A DNA stretch of 64,000 bases, taken from an uncultured Ectothiorhodospiraceae bacterium (GTDB lineage Bacteria > Pseudomonadota > Gammaproteobacteria > UBA6429 > Thiohalophilaceae). Where the stretch lies: positions 48,486-112,485 of the forward strand of contig CAMYMU010000068.1 of the NCBI GenBank assembly GCA_947259575.1. Reading direction: 5' to 3'. The notes beneath the pieces were generated by a model. It was not told where the DNA came from and searched no databases. It saw only the letters and a list, made by a program, of their open reading frames with translations. How positions within the stretch are numbered: the first letter of the stretch is position 1; each line of letters begins with the position of its first letter. The position numbers and the translations under genes were made by a program. Below, one piece after another: positions 7,724-15,766 of the stretch.

Positions 7724-8662
7724 TTATTTATTTTTTGCTTGCTTACCGAAGGCTACAAACAAGTCTTTCGCTGTCTTGTCGGCGTGTGTTTCACCCCATG
7801 ACACGGGTCGCATGAGTAGATTAGCCGTGATGAAGTTCTGGGTTTCTTTGTCATTCGCTAAATTATTAGCTGCAGCAAGAAGTTTAGCTTTTGCTTTCTT
7901 ATCCAGACCTTTTGGAGCAACCAGTGCAACGATCATTTCTACCTGTTCATCGTAACCCTGTTCGCGCAAAGTAGGCACATCAGGAATCGGCGGTAGACGG
8001 TTACCTAAGGCTGCGGCGATTAATTTGATAGAGCCGGCTTCTACATGTTTGTAAAGAATAGCGCCCACATAACCAACGTCAGCGTGACCACCAGTTACCG
8101 CTTTAATCACTGAAGGACCACCTTTGGAAGGGATCAGTGACAGCTTCACACCTTCTTTCTTGGCAATACGTGTAATCGCGTCGCGATCATCGGCACCGTG
8201 GAACATGGCAACCATGGCCTTGTTGTTTTTCTTATGCCATGCAAAGGCTTCTTTCAGCGTTTTCCAGGGCTTGTCGGCTTTGGAAATAAAACCGCTAGAG
8301 TTCAGCGCTACCAGAGTCAGGTAGTCAAAGTCTTCTGGCTTATAGATCAACTTGGCGTGATGTGGTGCGTAGGTATACGCGGTCAATGAGGTAACGCCGA
8401 TGGTGTAACCGTCACCTTTGGCTTTGCTGAGCTCGGTTGCCATCACGGTACCGTGTGATCCGGTCACGTTCTTAACGTTAATGGGCTGACCTAGAATCTT
8501 GCTCATCCGCTGGGCGAGGCCACGTGTCAGGCGGTCGATCTGGGCACCTGGCTGGGTCATGGTCATGAAAGTAATGGGGCGACTCGGGTAATCCGCTGCA
8601 CTGACACTAACAGTCATTATGGCCATCAACAGGCCAAGTCCTAGTTTAAATATTTTTCTCAT
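7724..8662 (-). CDS. tctC: Tripartite tricarboxylate transporter substrate-binding protein TctC
   Basis: Periplasmic binding protein of the TctC/Bug family. The signal peptide MRKIFKLGLGLLMAIMTVSVSA is followed by the typical mature start ADYPSRPITFM. Family blocks are GSHGTVMATELSKAKGDGYT (about 67-86) and AALGNRLPPIPDVPTLREQG (about 217-236). I chose ATG 8662 rather than the GTG two codons earlier because AAGGAG lies 8 bases before the ATG but only about 2 before the GTG. First gene of the tct operon, divergent from the Crp/Fnr regulator. Confidence 0.9.
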   Translation of the reverse strand: MRKIFKLGLGLLMAIMTVSVSAADYPSRPITFMTMTQPGAQIDRLTRGLAQRMSKILGQPINVKNVTGSHGTVMATELSKAKGDGYTIGVTSLTAYTYAPHHAKLIYKPEDFDYLTLVALNSSGFISKADKPWKTLKEAFAWHKKNNKAMVAMFHGADDRDAITRIAKKEGVKLSLIPSKGGPSVIKAVTGGHADVGYVGAILYKHVEAGSIKLIAAALGNRLPPIPDVPTLREQGYDEQVEMIVALVAPKGLDKKAKAKLLAAANNLANDKETQNFITANLLMRPVSWGETHADKTAKDLFVAFGKQAKNK

Positions 8663-9129
8663 CGTCACTTCTCCTTGTTTTAGATAATTTTTAAACGTCT
8701 ACTATTATGTTTTATCCGGCCTTAAATTTAAGGAACGGTCTTTTATTTACCTTACAAACTACTAATACGAGTTGGCAGAGTTGTCTGCCTCAAAAGAATT
8801 CGTCTGGGTAACACAAAGCTCCAGACCATTATGGAAATAGATAATTTACTACCGTAAATATTATGCAGGCTTTCAAAAAGGAGGTATTCACTTCCAATAC
8901 GCTTAAAAGCAGTCACATAACCTCCTCACGATTGTGTCATTCCGTAAAAACTAATCTGTAAATCAGCTACTTATATCCATATTAAACATTTACTTCTATT
9001 TATGGACTTTACAAACCGAACTGGTATTCTATCCAGACGCAAGGATTAGTCTGTCGTATAGACGACAGTTGCACAAAAATAGTTATTAACTAAATAACAA
9101 TAAAATTATTTACTAAAATGGGGGCGTAA
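8663..9129. promoter_or_regulatory. Divergent control region between tctC and the Crp/Fnr regulator
   Basis: No gene is seen in these 467 bases, which are AT-rich. Several dyads stand out: CTTAAATTTAAG at 8721-8732, GGCAGA/TCTGCC at 8774-8789, GTCTGG/CCAGAC at about 8802-8826 and CTGTCGT/ACGACAG at 9051-9068. The length and number of dyads suggest a regulated divergent promoter region. No convincing -35/-10 pair could be fixed by eye. Confidence 0.5.
9051..9068. promoter_or_regulatory. Candidate operator for the Crp/Fnr-family regulator
   Basis: Perfect dyad of 7-bp arms with a 4-base spacer, CTGTCGT-ATAG-ACGACAG, centred about 70 bases before the regulator's start codon. The geometry (two half-sites, about 18 bp overall) fits dimeric Crp/Fnr-type binding, though the half-site differs from the classic TGTGA and TTGAT motifs. 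Assignment to this regulator is inference. Confidence 0.4.
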
Positions 9130-9834
9130 ATGGAACACGCTGCAAATTTTTTACCTTATAGCTTTGCCGATCAGCTCAAACCATCTGAAATTAGAAACAT
9201 TGAGTCGATTGCGCATGAATATCGCTTTCGAAAAGGTGAGCATATCTTTCAAGCCGATCAGTCCGACCAATCAGTCTATATAGTTATAAGTGGCAAAGTA
9301 AAAATCTCACGGATCTCTCAACTAGGGCAGGAGCTCATTCAGTGGTTTTGCATGTCTGGTGATATTTTTGGCATATCAGGTGAAAACAACATCACGAATA
9401 GTATCTATGCAAAAGCGCTGTCTGACTGTGTTGTATTGCGCGTCAATAAACATGCGTTTAATCAGCTAATGCTAGAAGAGCCACGCATCAGTTTACTGGT
9501 AATTGATAAGCTATCATCTCGAATTCATACCCTGGGCGATATGATTTTGTATATGGCCAGCGATGATGCAAACACACGCTTTATAAAATTACTGCAGTAT
9601 TTGTCGAAGAATTATGGTGAACAAACTAAAGAAGGTATGTATATCGACATACCGACAACACATCAAGATATGGCCGATATGATTGGTGTCTGTCGACAGA
9701 CCGTCTCAAATATAATTGGTAAGTTAAAACGTGCAGGGGTGATCAGAATGGATCGCAATGGGATCCATATCGACAATCCGCAACATTTGAATAAACAAAC
9801 GAGGGAACCACTGAATCATTCCTTAAGTGGATGA
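9130..9834 (+). CDS. Crp/Fnr family transcriptional regulator
   Basis: Protein of 234 aa with a cyclic-nucleotide-binding-like beta barrel (about 20-115), a long dimer helix (about 118-140) and a C-terminal winged helix with recognition region THQDMADMIGVCRQTVSNII at 177-196. The N-terminus lacks the Fnr cysteine cluster, and the cNMP phosphate-binding RxS motif is not evident, so the signal is unknown. A GGGGGCG just ahead of the start may serve as ribosome site. It is divergent from tctC, so control of the tct operon is likely but inferred. Its last nine codons lie inside a MITE-like repeat, so the native C-terminus may have been altered. Confidence 0.88.
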   Translation: MEHAANFLPYSFADQLKPSEIRNIESIAHEYRFRKGEHIFQADQSDQSVYIVISGKVKISRISQLGQELIQWFCMSGDIFGISGENNITNSIYAKALSDCVVLRVNKHAFNQLMLEEPRISLLVIDKLSSRIHTLGDMILYMASDDANTRFIKLLQYLSKNYGEQTKEGMYIDIPTTHQDMADMIGVCRQTVSNIIGKLKRAGVIRMDRNGIHIDNPQHLNKQTREPLNHSLSG

Positions 9835-9940
9835 TGGCAAGGCAAAAAGGAATGAGAATGCGGAGTTTACACGTTAGTAAATGAGCAGTTCGAGGTACTT
9901 TTTAACGTAGCCAGCGCCGCTTAAGGAATGAATCAGGGAT
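9807..9940. mobile_element. MITE-like inverted-repeat element
   Basis: Terminal arms 9807-9830 and 9917-9940 are inverted repeats matching at 20 of 24 positions. They enclose about 86 bases without a coding frame. One end overlaps the last codons of the Crp/Fnr gene and the other reaches within 4 bases of the ychF stop codon. No transposase is present, so it would be non-autonomous. Target duplication is not obvious. A long hairpin acting as a bidirectional terminator between convergent genes is an alternative reading. Confidence 0.5.
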
Positions 9941-9943
9941 TCC

Positions 9944-11035
9944 TCAGACATTAAAACGAAAGTGCATTACATCACCATCTTTAACGATGTAATCTTTTCC
10001 CTCTAGGCGTAATTTACCCGCTTCCTTCGCACCACTTTCTCCGTTGTGTGCAATGAAGTCATCATAGCTGGTGACTTCTGCGCGGATAAAACCTTTTTCA
10101 AAATCGGTATGAATCACACCTGCTGCCTGTGGGGCAGTGGCGCCAACCTTAACAGTCCAGCCACGTACTTCTTTTACACCGGCGGTAAAATAAGTTTGTA
10201 AGCCCAGAAGAGTATGTCCTGCACGAATAACTCGATTAAGTCCAGGCTCATCAAGGCCCATTTCATCCAGAAATTCCCGCTTTTCTTCATCGTCGAGTTC
10301 AACCATCTCCGCTTCAATAGATGCGCAGACAGGCACTACCGGTGCCCCCTCTTGCTCTGCAAGTTTTTTTACAGCATCCAAACGAGGATTGTTTTCAAAA
10401 CCATTCTCATCGACGTTGGCAATATACATTGTTGGCTTGCTAGTCAGCAAAAACAGATCTCGAATCTGGAGTTTCTCTTCTTTTTCCAACTCAAGCGCAC
10501 GAACAGGTTTGCCTTCATCTAACTGGGCTTTAACTTTTTCAAGCACAACCATTTTTGCTTTAGCGTCTTTGTCGCCTGACTTGGCGATCTTACTGGTACG
10601 CAGAATACTTTTTTCAACTGAGTCCATATCTGCTAGAGCCAGTTCGGTATTGATAATATCAATATCACTGATTGGATCGACCTTGCCTGCAACGTGTACG
10701 ATGTCATCATTTTCAAAACAACGAACGACGTGTGCTATCGCATCTGTCTCACGTATATTTGCCAAAAACTGATTTCCTAATCCTTCACCCTTTGATGCGC
10801 CTTCAACCAACCCGGCTATATCAACAAACTCCATGGTAGTGGGGATTACTTTTTCTGGATGGACAATCTCTGCCAGTTTATCCAGACGCGGATCAGGAAT
10901 AGGTACGATCCCGACATTGGGCTCAATCGTACAAAATGGATAATTCTCAGCCTGAATCTCAGCCTTGGTTAATGCATTAAATAGCGTTGATTTACCTACA
11001 TTCGGTAAACCGACGATGCCGCATTTAAAACCCAT
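9944..11035 (-). CDS. ychF: Redox-regulated ATPase YchF (Obg-like family)
   Basis: Protein of 363 aa, the standard YchF length. The P-loop GLPNVGKST is at 9-17, an Obg-type switch segment [18 protein letters not shown] follows near 72-89, and the G4-like position reads NVDE rather than NKxD, as expected for this ATP-preferring family. The C-terminal TGS domain ends in [13 protein letters not shown]. It binds ribosomes and takes part in stress responses. It follows pth by 17 bases; ychF-pth is a common bacterial pairing. Confidence 0.96.
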   Translation of the reverse strand: MGFKCGIVGLPNVGKSTLFNALTKAEIQAENYPFCTIEPNVGIVPIPDPRLDKLAEIVHPEKVIPTTMEFVDIAGLVEGASKGEGLGNQFLANIRETDAIAHVVRCFENDDIVHVAGKVDPISDIDIINTELALADMDSVEKSILRTSKIAKSGDKDAKAKMVVLEKVKAQLDEGKPVRALELEKEEKLQIRDLFLLTSKPTMYIANVDENGFENNPRLDAVKKLAEQEGAPVVPVCASIEAEMVELDDEEKREFLDEMGLDEPGLNRVIRAGHTLLGLQTYFTAGVKEVRGWTVKVGATAPQAAGVIHTDFEKGFIRAEVTSYDDFIAHNGESGAKEAGKLRLEGKDYIVKDGDVMHFRFNV

Positions 11036-11052
11036 TTTCTGTACCCCGTTAG

Positions 11053-11631
11053 TTATTTGGTATGCAAACTTTGCATAGCTTTGGCGGTCTCACCATTGAC
11101 GATACGATCAAGCTCACTAATCGCCTTGTCGATCGCATTTTCTATCGCAATTTGGTCATCGGTCGCTGCTTTCTTTAATACGTGGCCAGTAACCTTTGAT
11201 TTATTTCCTGGGTGGCCAATACCGAGGCGAATACGTTGAAAACCATTTCCACCGCAGCGACTGATGATGTCACGTAGTCCATTGTGGCCGCCGTGCCCGC
11301 CTCCTTCTTTTAAGCGGACATCCCCCACTTCTAAATCAAGATCGTCGTGAACAACTAAAACATTGGCCAGTTTGATTTTATAAAACTGCATAAGCGCCAG
11401 TACTGACTGACCACTTAAGTTCATGAAGGTATCAGGTTTTAGCAGCCAGACTTGTTGGCCATGAATAGTAGAGCGAGCGACTTCACCCTGAAACTTTTTC
11501 TCTTGCTTGAAGTTGCCACCAAATTTGCGCACAACCTCATCCACAAACCAAAAGCCGGCATTGTGCCGCGTGTTGGCATACTCAGTTCCTGGGTTTCCTA
11601 ACCCTACTATGATGTCAACATGCGCGGGCAC
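11053..11631 (-). CDS. pth: Peptidyl-tRNA hydrolase
   Basis: Protein of 192 aa. The N-terminal [20 protein letters not shown] block contains Asn13 and catalytic His23 (E. coli Asn10 and His20). [11 protein letters not shown] and [13 protein letters not shown] follow in family order. It frees tRNA from prematurely released peptidyl-tRNA in the cytosol. The start is GTG, preceded by a well-spaced GGAG; no in-frame ATG fits the family N-terminus. Lies between rplY and ychF on the same strand. Confidence 0.96.
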   Translation of the reverse strand: MPAHVDIIVGLGNPGTEYANTRHNAGFWFVDEVVRKFGGNFKQEKKFQGEVARSTIHGQQVWLLKPDTFMNLSGQSVLALMQFYKIKLANVLVVHDDLDLEVGDVRLKEGGGHGGHNGLRDIISRCGGNGFQRIRLGIGHPGNKSKVTGHVLKKAATDDQIAIENAIDKAISELDRIVNGETAKAMQSLHTK

Positions 11632-11663
11632 AGCCGGCTCCGGTATTCAATGTGAAGAAAAGC

Positions 11664-12326
11664 TTATTCTGCGGCTGGCTCAGCTGCTTCACCACCTTCA
11701 GCTGCTTCACCACCTTCTTCAGTTGTCGTCTCTTCTTCTTCCTTCGCTGCACGAGGTACATGCACACTAGCGACAGCCTGGTCATGACTTTCACCATGAG
11801 ACAGTTCAACCAGTTCAATACCTTTCGCCAACTTAAGATCAGACATGTGGAATATTGCATTCAATTCTAGTTCACTCAGATCAGCCTCAATGTATTCAGG
11901 CAGATCCGCTGGTAAACAGGCAACTTCTACTTCTGTCATCATATGGTTGATCAAACCACCTTCGCGAACACCTGGTGACTGTTCTTCGTTAATGAAGTGG
12001 ATTGGAACCTGGACGCGAATCTTCTCTTTCGCGCTGACACGTTGCAGATCCATATGCATGATGATTGGGCGACTTGGATGACGCTGCAGATCTTTAACAA
12101 TCGCTTGTTGATCTTTGCCATCGACTTTCACTTTAAGAATATGTGAAAAGAAAGCTTCATTCTCGATCTGGTGAGCCAGTTCGTTATGTTGCAACGTTAA
12201 TGATACTGGGTCTTCACCCGCACCATACATAACAGCTGGAACTTTACCGGTATGACGTAGGCGGCGGCTCGCACCCTTCCCTAAGTCAGTACGGAGTTCA
12301 GCATTTAATACGAAATCATTAGCCAT
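11664..12326 (-). CDS. rplY: 50S ribosomal protein L25/general stress protein Ctc
   Basis: Protein of 220 aa, the long two-domain L25/Ctc (TL5) type. The N-terminal 5S rRNA-binding domain (about 1-92: LNAELRTDLGKGASRRLRHTGK) is followed by a beta-rich second domain (about 93-190). A very acidic low-complexity tail follows, in which GGEAAE is repeated twice in tandem. The ATG is preceded by GGAG at normal spacing. An inverted repeat lies 19 bases upstream (12345-12360). In the ribosome it binds 5S rRNA. Confidence 0.95.
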   Translation of the reverse strand: MANDFVLNAELRTDLGKGASRRLRHTGKVPAVMYGAGEDPVSLTLQHNELAHQIENEAFFSHILKVKVDGKDQQAIVKDLQRHPSRPIIMHMDLQRVSAKEKIRVQVPIHFINEEQSPGVREGGLINHMMTEVEVACLPADLPEYIEADLSELELNAIFHMSDLKLAKGIELVELSHGESHDQAVASVHVPRAAKEEEETTTEEGGEAAEGGEAAEPAAE

Positions 12327-12344
12327 GTTACTTACTCCAGTTTT

Positions 12345-12360
12345 GCAGATAGTTATCTGC
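12345..12360 (-). promoter_or_regulatory. Inverted repeat in the rplY leader
   Basis: Perfect 7-bp dyad GCAGATA-GT-TATCTGC in the region transcribed just ahead of the rplY start. Ribosomal protein operons often place autoregulatory structures here, and autogenous control of rplY by L25 is described in E. coli. Whether this dyad is that element is inference. Confidence 0.35.
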
Positions 12361-12388
12361 GTTTAATAAAACAAGCCTAAGGCTTGTT
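12360..12388 (-). terminator. Terminator-like hairpin after prs
   Basis: On the minus strand AACAAGCC (12388-12381) pairs with GGCTTGTT (12377-12370) around a 3-base loop, followed by a short T-rich run (TTTTATT). It lies about 92 bases past the prs stop and before the rplY leader, so it probably terminates or attenuates prs transcription. Confidence 0.6.
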
Positions 12389-12480
12389 GCTAGACTCCCT
12401 TGCGACCAGGGTGCCTTCTTGCCATTAAATGACAAACTTGATGCGTCTGATTTACAAATAAAACAAACGCATTAAGTTTA

Positions 12481-13434
12481 TCAGTCTATATATAAGGAGC
12501 TAACTGACTCCTCATTACTAATCCGGCGAATTGTCTCAGCCAGAAGTTCCGCAATGCTCAATTGGCGAATACGACCACAGTTCATTGCTGCCTCACTCAA
12601 GGGAATCGTATCGGTCACTACCAACTCATCCAGCTCAGAATTACTAATATTCTCTACCGCCGGTCCCGACAATACTGGGTGAGTACAATAGGCGACAACT
12701 TTTGCTGCACCATGTTCTTTCAATGCACCTGCTGCACGACATAAGGTACCCGCGGTGTCCACCAGGTCGTCGATAAGGATACAGCTACGCCCTTCGACAT
12801 CACCGATAATATTCATCACCTTGGCTACATTAGCCTTGGGACGACGTTTATCAATAATTGCCAGATCCGCATCATCCAGTCGCTTGGCCAAAGCTCTAGC
12901 ACGTACTACACCTCCCACATCGGGAGACACCACCATCAGGTTTGGATACTTTTGTCTCCATACATCGCCTAATAAAACAGGTGATGCGTAGACATTATCC
13001 ACCGGGATATTAAAAAATCCCTGTATCTGATCCGCGTGCAAATCGACAGTAAGCACACGATCAGTCCCTACTGTGGCGACCATATCTGCCACAACCTTGG
13101 CCGTAATCGGTACGCGTGCCGAACGTGGTCGGCGATCTTGTCGTGCATAACCAAAGTAAGGCAAAACGGCAGTAACTCGAGCAGCAGATGAACGACGTAC
13201 CGCATCGACCATCACCAGCAATTCCATCAGGTTTTCGTTGGTCGGTGCACAGGTTGGCTGCACAATGAAAACATCCCTACCGCGGACATTTTCCATAATC
13301 TCGACCTGGACTTCACCATCGCTGAATTTGCCAACGACAGCTTTCCCAAGCGGGATCTGTAATCTACTTGCTATATCATTGGCGAGTTTCAGGTTTGCAT
13401 TACCCGAAAACACCATCAAACTGCCGTCAGTCAC
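12481..13434 (-). CDS. prs: Ribose-phosphate pyrophosphokinase (PRPP synthetase)
   Basis: Protein of 317 aa, class I PRPP synthetase. Blocks seen in order: [10 protein letters not shown] (about 38-47), [20 protein letters not shown] (about 97-116), [12 protein letters not shown] (about 132-143) and the PRPP-binding [13 protein letters not shown] (about 219-231). It makes PRPP from ribose 5-phosphate and ATP for nucleotide, His and Trp synthesis. The start is GTG with a GGAG ribosome site 7 bases upstream. It lies downstream of tRNA-Gln and ispE. Confidence 0.96.
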   Translation of the reverse strand: MTDGSLMVFSGNANLKLANDIASRLQIPLGKAVVGKFSDGEVQVEIMENVRGRDVFIVQPTCAPTNENLMELLVMVDAVRRSSAARVTAVLPYFGYARQDRRPRSARVPITAKVVADMVATVGTDRVLTVDLHADQIQGFFNIPVDNVYASPVLLGDVWRQKYPNLMVVSPDVGGVVRARALAKRLDDADLAIIDKRRPKANVAKVMNIIGDVEGRSCILIDDLVDTAGTLCRAAGALKEHGAAKVVAYCTHPVLSGPAVENISNSELDELVVTDTIPLSEAAMNCGRIRQLSIAELLAETIRRISNEESVSSLYID

Positions 13435-13481
13435 GAGAACTCTCCACTCTCGTTAAAAAATCGCTAGAACCCGAATCATCG

Positions 13482-13514
13482 GCGCTCTATATATATGGCT
13501 GGGGTGCCAGGATT
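13482..13514. repeat. Duplicated 3' end of tRNA-Gln (distal copy)
   Basis: These 33 bases are identical to 13657-13689. That stretch holds the last 19 bases of tRNA-Gln including CCA, plus 14 bases of trailer with a TATATATA run. The period is 175 bp. In tRNA orientation this copy lies downstream, between tRNA-Gln and prs. Confidence 0.92.
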
Positions 13515-13656
13515 ATTCCGGGCATCCTGCCCTCCACCCTATGGCCTGCTCGCTTTGCTTGCAGTTCGATTTCGCTCCCGGCGAAATCGTCGAACCAATT
13601 CCTCGGTTCTCACCCTGGCTTAACCAGTACAACTCATTTTAGAGTCTGAGTTTCCA
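13515..13656 (-). other. Hairpin-rich spacer between the two tRNA-Gln 3' ends; possible small RNA
   Basis: Non-coding by inspection. It contains a perfect 9-bp hairpin (13567-13575 with 13581-13589, 5-base loop) and a GC-rich 5-bp hairpin (13520-13524 with 13528-13532). It is downstream of tRNA-Gln on the same strand with no terminator recognised between, so it should be part of the tRNA primary transcript. A discrete RNA product is inference. Confidence 0.4.
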
Positions 13657-13670
13657 GCGCTCTATATATA

Positions 13671-13745
13671 TGGCTGGGGTGCCAGGATTCGAACCTGGGA
13701 ATGCTGGAATCAAAATCCAGTGCCTTACCGCTTGGCGACACCCCA
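13671..13745 (-). tRNA. tRNA-Gln (UUG)
   Basis: The reverse strand folds as a 75-nt tRNA. The acceptor stem TGGGGTG pairs with CACCCCA before encoded GCCA, the D arm contains CGCCAAGCGGTAAGGC, the anticodon loop is TTTTGAT giving anticodon UUG, and the T arm contains GGTTCGAATCC. The position between ispE and prs is conserved in gammaproteobacteria. Its last 19 bases are duplicated 175 bp downstream. Confidence 0.96.
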
Positions 13746-13936
13746 ATTTAAAACTTTCACGTCTGCCTGGAAATTCACAGGTTCAATACTTTCAAACAGA
13801 TTTCACCCATAAAACCTGTGCTGGGCGCATACCGTCTTGCTGCTTGGCGCACTGCTTTGAAACCCTCTGGGTTTCATGCAGTATTTCCTACGCTGCGCTA
13901 CGGTTACACCCCAATAAATCTATACTAAACAATCAG
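13746..13936. other. Intergenic region between ispE and tRNA-Gln
   Basis: No gene seen. It holds a perfect hairpin GAAACCC-TCT-GGGTTTC (13859-13875) without a T-run, and a 10-base match (13906-13915) to the 5' edge of tRNA-Gln located 168 bp away. The tRNA-Gln promoter should lie here, but no confident -35/-10 pair was found. Confidence 0.4.
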
Positions 13937-14785
13937 TTACTCTACGTCGAGTACTGGCGAACGGTTCAAACCTCTGGCTACGAAACCATCCCACTGGTCT
14001 GATAGTTCAGACCACGCTTGCCTTGCCTCGTCTTCAGAACCAAATGCGGCAAATACACATGCGCCGGTCCCGGTCATTCTGGCTTCAGCGAAGTGTCCTA
14101 GCGCATCCATCGCTTTTCGGACTTCCGGGTACATCTCAGTGACAATGGGCTCACATACATTGTGCCCCTGCCCTGCCAGAAAGTCGCGTATTGTAATGGC
14201 TGGGCAATCCCGTATCAATTGCGGGTTGGCAAAAACTTTGGCTGTTGAGACACTTATTTTGGGGATCAGTACCACAAACCATGACTCGGGTAGCTCGACG
14301 GGGGTAATTTGCTCGCCAACCCCCTCAGCCCAAGCTGCCTGCCCCTGTATAAACACCGGTACATCTGCCCCCAGAGAGAGCCCAATTTCCATCAAAGTGG
14401 GCAACGATAGCCCGCAATCCCAGAGCTGGTTTAATGCCAGCAATGTGGTCGCCGCATCTGAGCTGCCACCGCCAAGGCCACCGCCCATGGGCAGGACCTT
14501 ATCGAGCTGTATATCCACACCGTGTTCTACACTACACTGAGCCTGTAGGGCTCTCGCAGCCCGGTAAATAATATCGTCTTGTTCCTCAACACCCTCAATC
14601 TGGTAACGGCGGGTAATTCCACCCGTCTGGTTAACCTCAAAGGAAAGGCGATCAGCCTGCTCGAGGAATATAAAAACGGTTTGTAGCAGATGATAACCAT
14701 CCTCGCGCTGCCCGGTAATATGTAAAAACAGATTGAGTTTGGCCGGGGCAGGCCATACCTTTGTAGTTTGAGAATTCATGGGCAT
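13937..14785 (-). CDS. ispE: 4-diphosphocytidyl-2-C-methyl-D-erythritol kinase
   Basis: Protein of 282 aa, a GHMP kinase of the non-mevalonate isoprenoid pathway that phosphorylates CDP-methylerythritol. The substrate block WPAPAKLNLFLHITGQREDG is at 11-30, the ATP-binding LPMGGGLGGGSSDAA at about 94-108, and the C-terminal GTGACVFAAF motif near 239-248. The usual start is MPMNSQ, with a second ATG two codons in. It is divergent from the DUF4202 gene; lolB lies upstream on the same strand beyond two small genes rather than adjacent as in E. coli. Confidence 0.96.
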   Translation of the reverse strand: MPMNSQTTKVWPAPAKLNLFLHITGQREDGYHLLQTVFIFLEQADRLSFEVNQTGGITRRYQIEGVEEQDDIIYRAARALQAQCSVEHGVDIQLDKVLPMGGGLGGGSSDAATTLLALNQLWDCGLSLPTLMEIGLSLGADVPVFIQGQAAWAEGVGEQITPVELPESWFVVLIPKISVSTAKVFANPQLIRDCPAITIRDFLAGQGHNVCEPIVTEMYPEVRKAMDALGHFAEARMTGTGACVFAAFGSEDEARQAWSELSDQWDGFVARGLNRSPVLDVE

Positions 14786-14866
14786 CGGCGTAATTAAGAT
14801 GCCTCGATTCTAGTCGTTGCGAATCACAACAGCAAACAGGCAACACAACATTTTGTTGGAGTACAA

Positions 14867-15469
14867 ATGACACAATCATCACTTGAAAAAGCGATAGCAA
14901 TGATCGATGCAGCAAATAGCGAAGACCCGAATATCGACATTGAAAATGACCAAGAATGGCCAAAAGAGCTTCTATATTCACGCCGGATGTCCGATATGCT
15001 TGAGCGCTTTAAACCAAATACTGATGACGCGATCAAACTGGCTATTCATGCGCAACATATTCAGCGTTGGAAATCCCCGCGCGATGCCTATCCAAAAACG
15101 CGTGAGGGATATTTCAAATGGCGGACAGAACTCTATACATTTCATGCAAATACCGTCGCTAAAATACTTGAAGAAGTTGGTTATCCCGAAGAGGACATCG
15201 AACGAGTCAAACTAATGGTCGGTAAACGTGGAATTAAAAGTAACCCTGACACTCAATTACTGGAAGATATAGCGAATCTGGTCTTCATTGAGCATTACAT
15301 GCTCGATTTTGCACAAAGGCATCCCGAATATGATGAGGAAAAGTGGCTCAACATTATTCGCAAGACCTGGCGAAAAATGTCGGAACAAGGTCAGCAGTTT
15401 GCACTGGCAGGTAAGATCACTCTTCCAGAACCATTGATCCCATTAATTAAAAAAGCCGTAGCAAGTTAA
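14867..15469 (+). CDS. DUF4202 family protein
   Basis: Protein of 200 aa recognised from its order of blocks: AIAMIDAANSEDP near 10-22, KELLYSRRMSDMLERF (about 34-49), AIHAQHIQRWKSPRDAYP (about 60-77), GYFKWRTELYTFHA (about 81-94) and the C-terminal WRKMSEQGQQFAL. His and Asp/Glu residues in the helical middle suggest an HD-like metal site, but the reaction is unknown. GGAG is well placed before the ATG. It is inserted as an opposite-strand gene between ispE and the S4 protein/lolB. Confidence 0.85.
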   Translation: MTQSSLEKAIAMIDAANSEDPNIDIENDQEWPKELLYSRRMSDMLERFKPNTDDAIKLAIHAQHIQRWKSPRDAYPKTREGYFKWRTELYTFHANTVAKILEEVGYPEEDIERVKLMVGKRGIKSNPDTQLLEDIANLVFIEHYMLDFAQRHPEYDEEKWLNIIRKTWRKMSEQGQQFALAGKITLPEPLIPLIKKAVAS

Positions 15470-15484
15470 TACGAGATCCCTACT

Positions 15485-15700
15485 TTATCGCTTAAGGTGA
15501 ATGTGCATCTTTTCTTCACCAAACTCAATGATGTCGCCAGAAACGATCTTTTTGCGCTTTCTGGTTTCTACTTCACCATTTACCAGGACCAGTCCATTCT
15601 CGATCACAGTCTTTGCTTCGCCGCCACTTGCGACCATCCCTTCAAACTTTAAAATTTTATAAAGTTCAACAGGTTCTTTTGTAATCTCAACGTCAGTCAT
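15485..15700 (-). CDS. S4-domain RNA-binding protein (YbcJ-like)
   Basis: Protein of 71 aa that is almost entirely one S4 domain. ELYKILKFEGMVASGGEAKT is followed by VNGEVETRKRKKIVSGDIIEF, the YbcJ/YaaA pattern. It probably binds structured RNA such as rRNA; the exact target is unknown. It converges with the DUF4202 gene with 15 bases between, and lies downstream of lolB on the same strand. Confidence 0.88.
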   Translation of the reverse strand: MTDVEITKEPVELYKILKFEGMVASGGEAKTVIENGLVLVNGEVETRKRKKIVSGDIIEFGEEKMHIHLKR

Positions 15701-15766
15701 TTATCTCTGAAGGTCAATACTAGTTTGCAAATCGGTATAGAAATGATCAGGTAGTCAGAATGGCTT

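Noticed and set aside
8774..8789. TGGCAG-N-TGC stretch as a sigma-54 promoter
   Set aside because: The spacing between the GG and GC elements is 11 rather than 10 bases and it lies over 340 bases from the regulator start.
11680..11720. Short tandem repeat as a CRISPR or minisatellite
   Set aside because: It lies in the rplY coding frame and encodes the repeated GGEAAE acidic tail.
13906..13915. Ten bases matching the 5' edge of tRNA-Gln, 168 bp upstream of it
   Set aside because: The period is close to those of the 3'-end repeats, but ten bases is too short and the flanks do not match, so it may be chance.
13670..14002. A 110-codon plus-strand frame beginning MAGVPGFEPGN
   Set aside because: It is the antisense of tRNA-Gln and the non-coding region behind it; such frames are well-known artefacts of tRNA loci.
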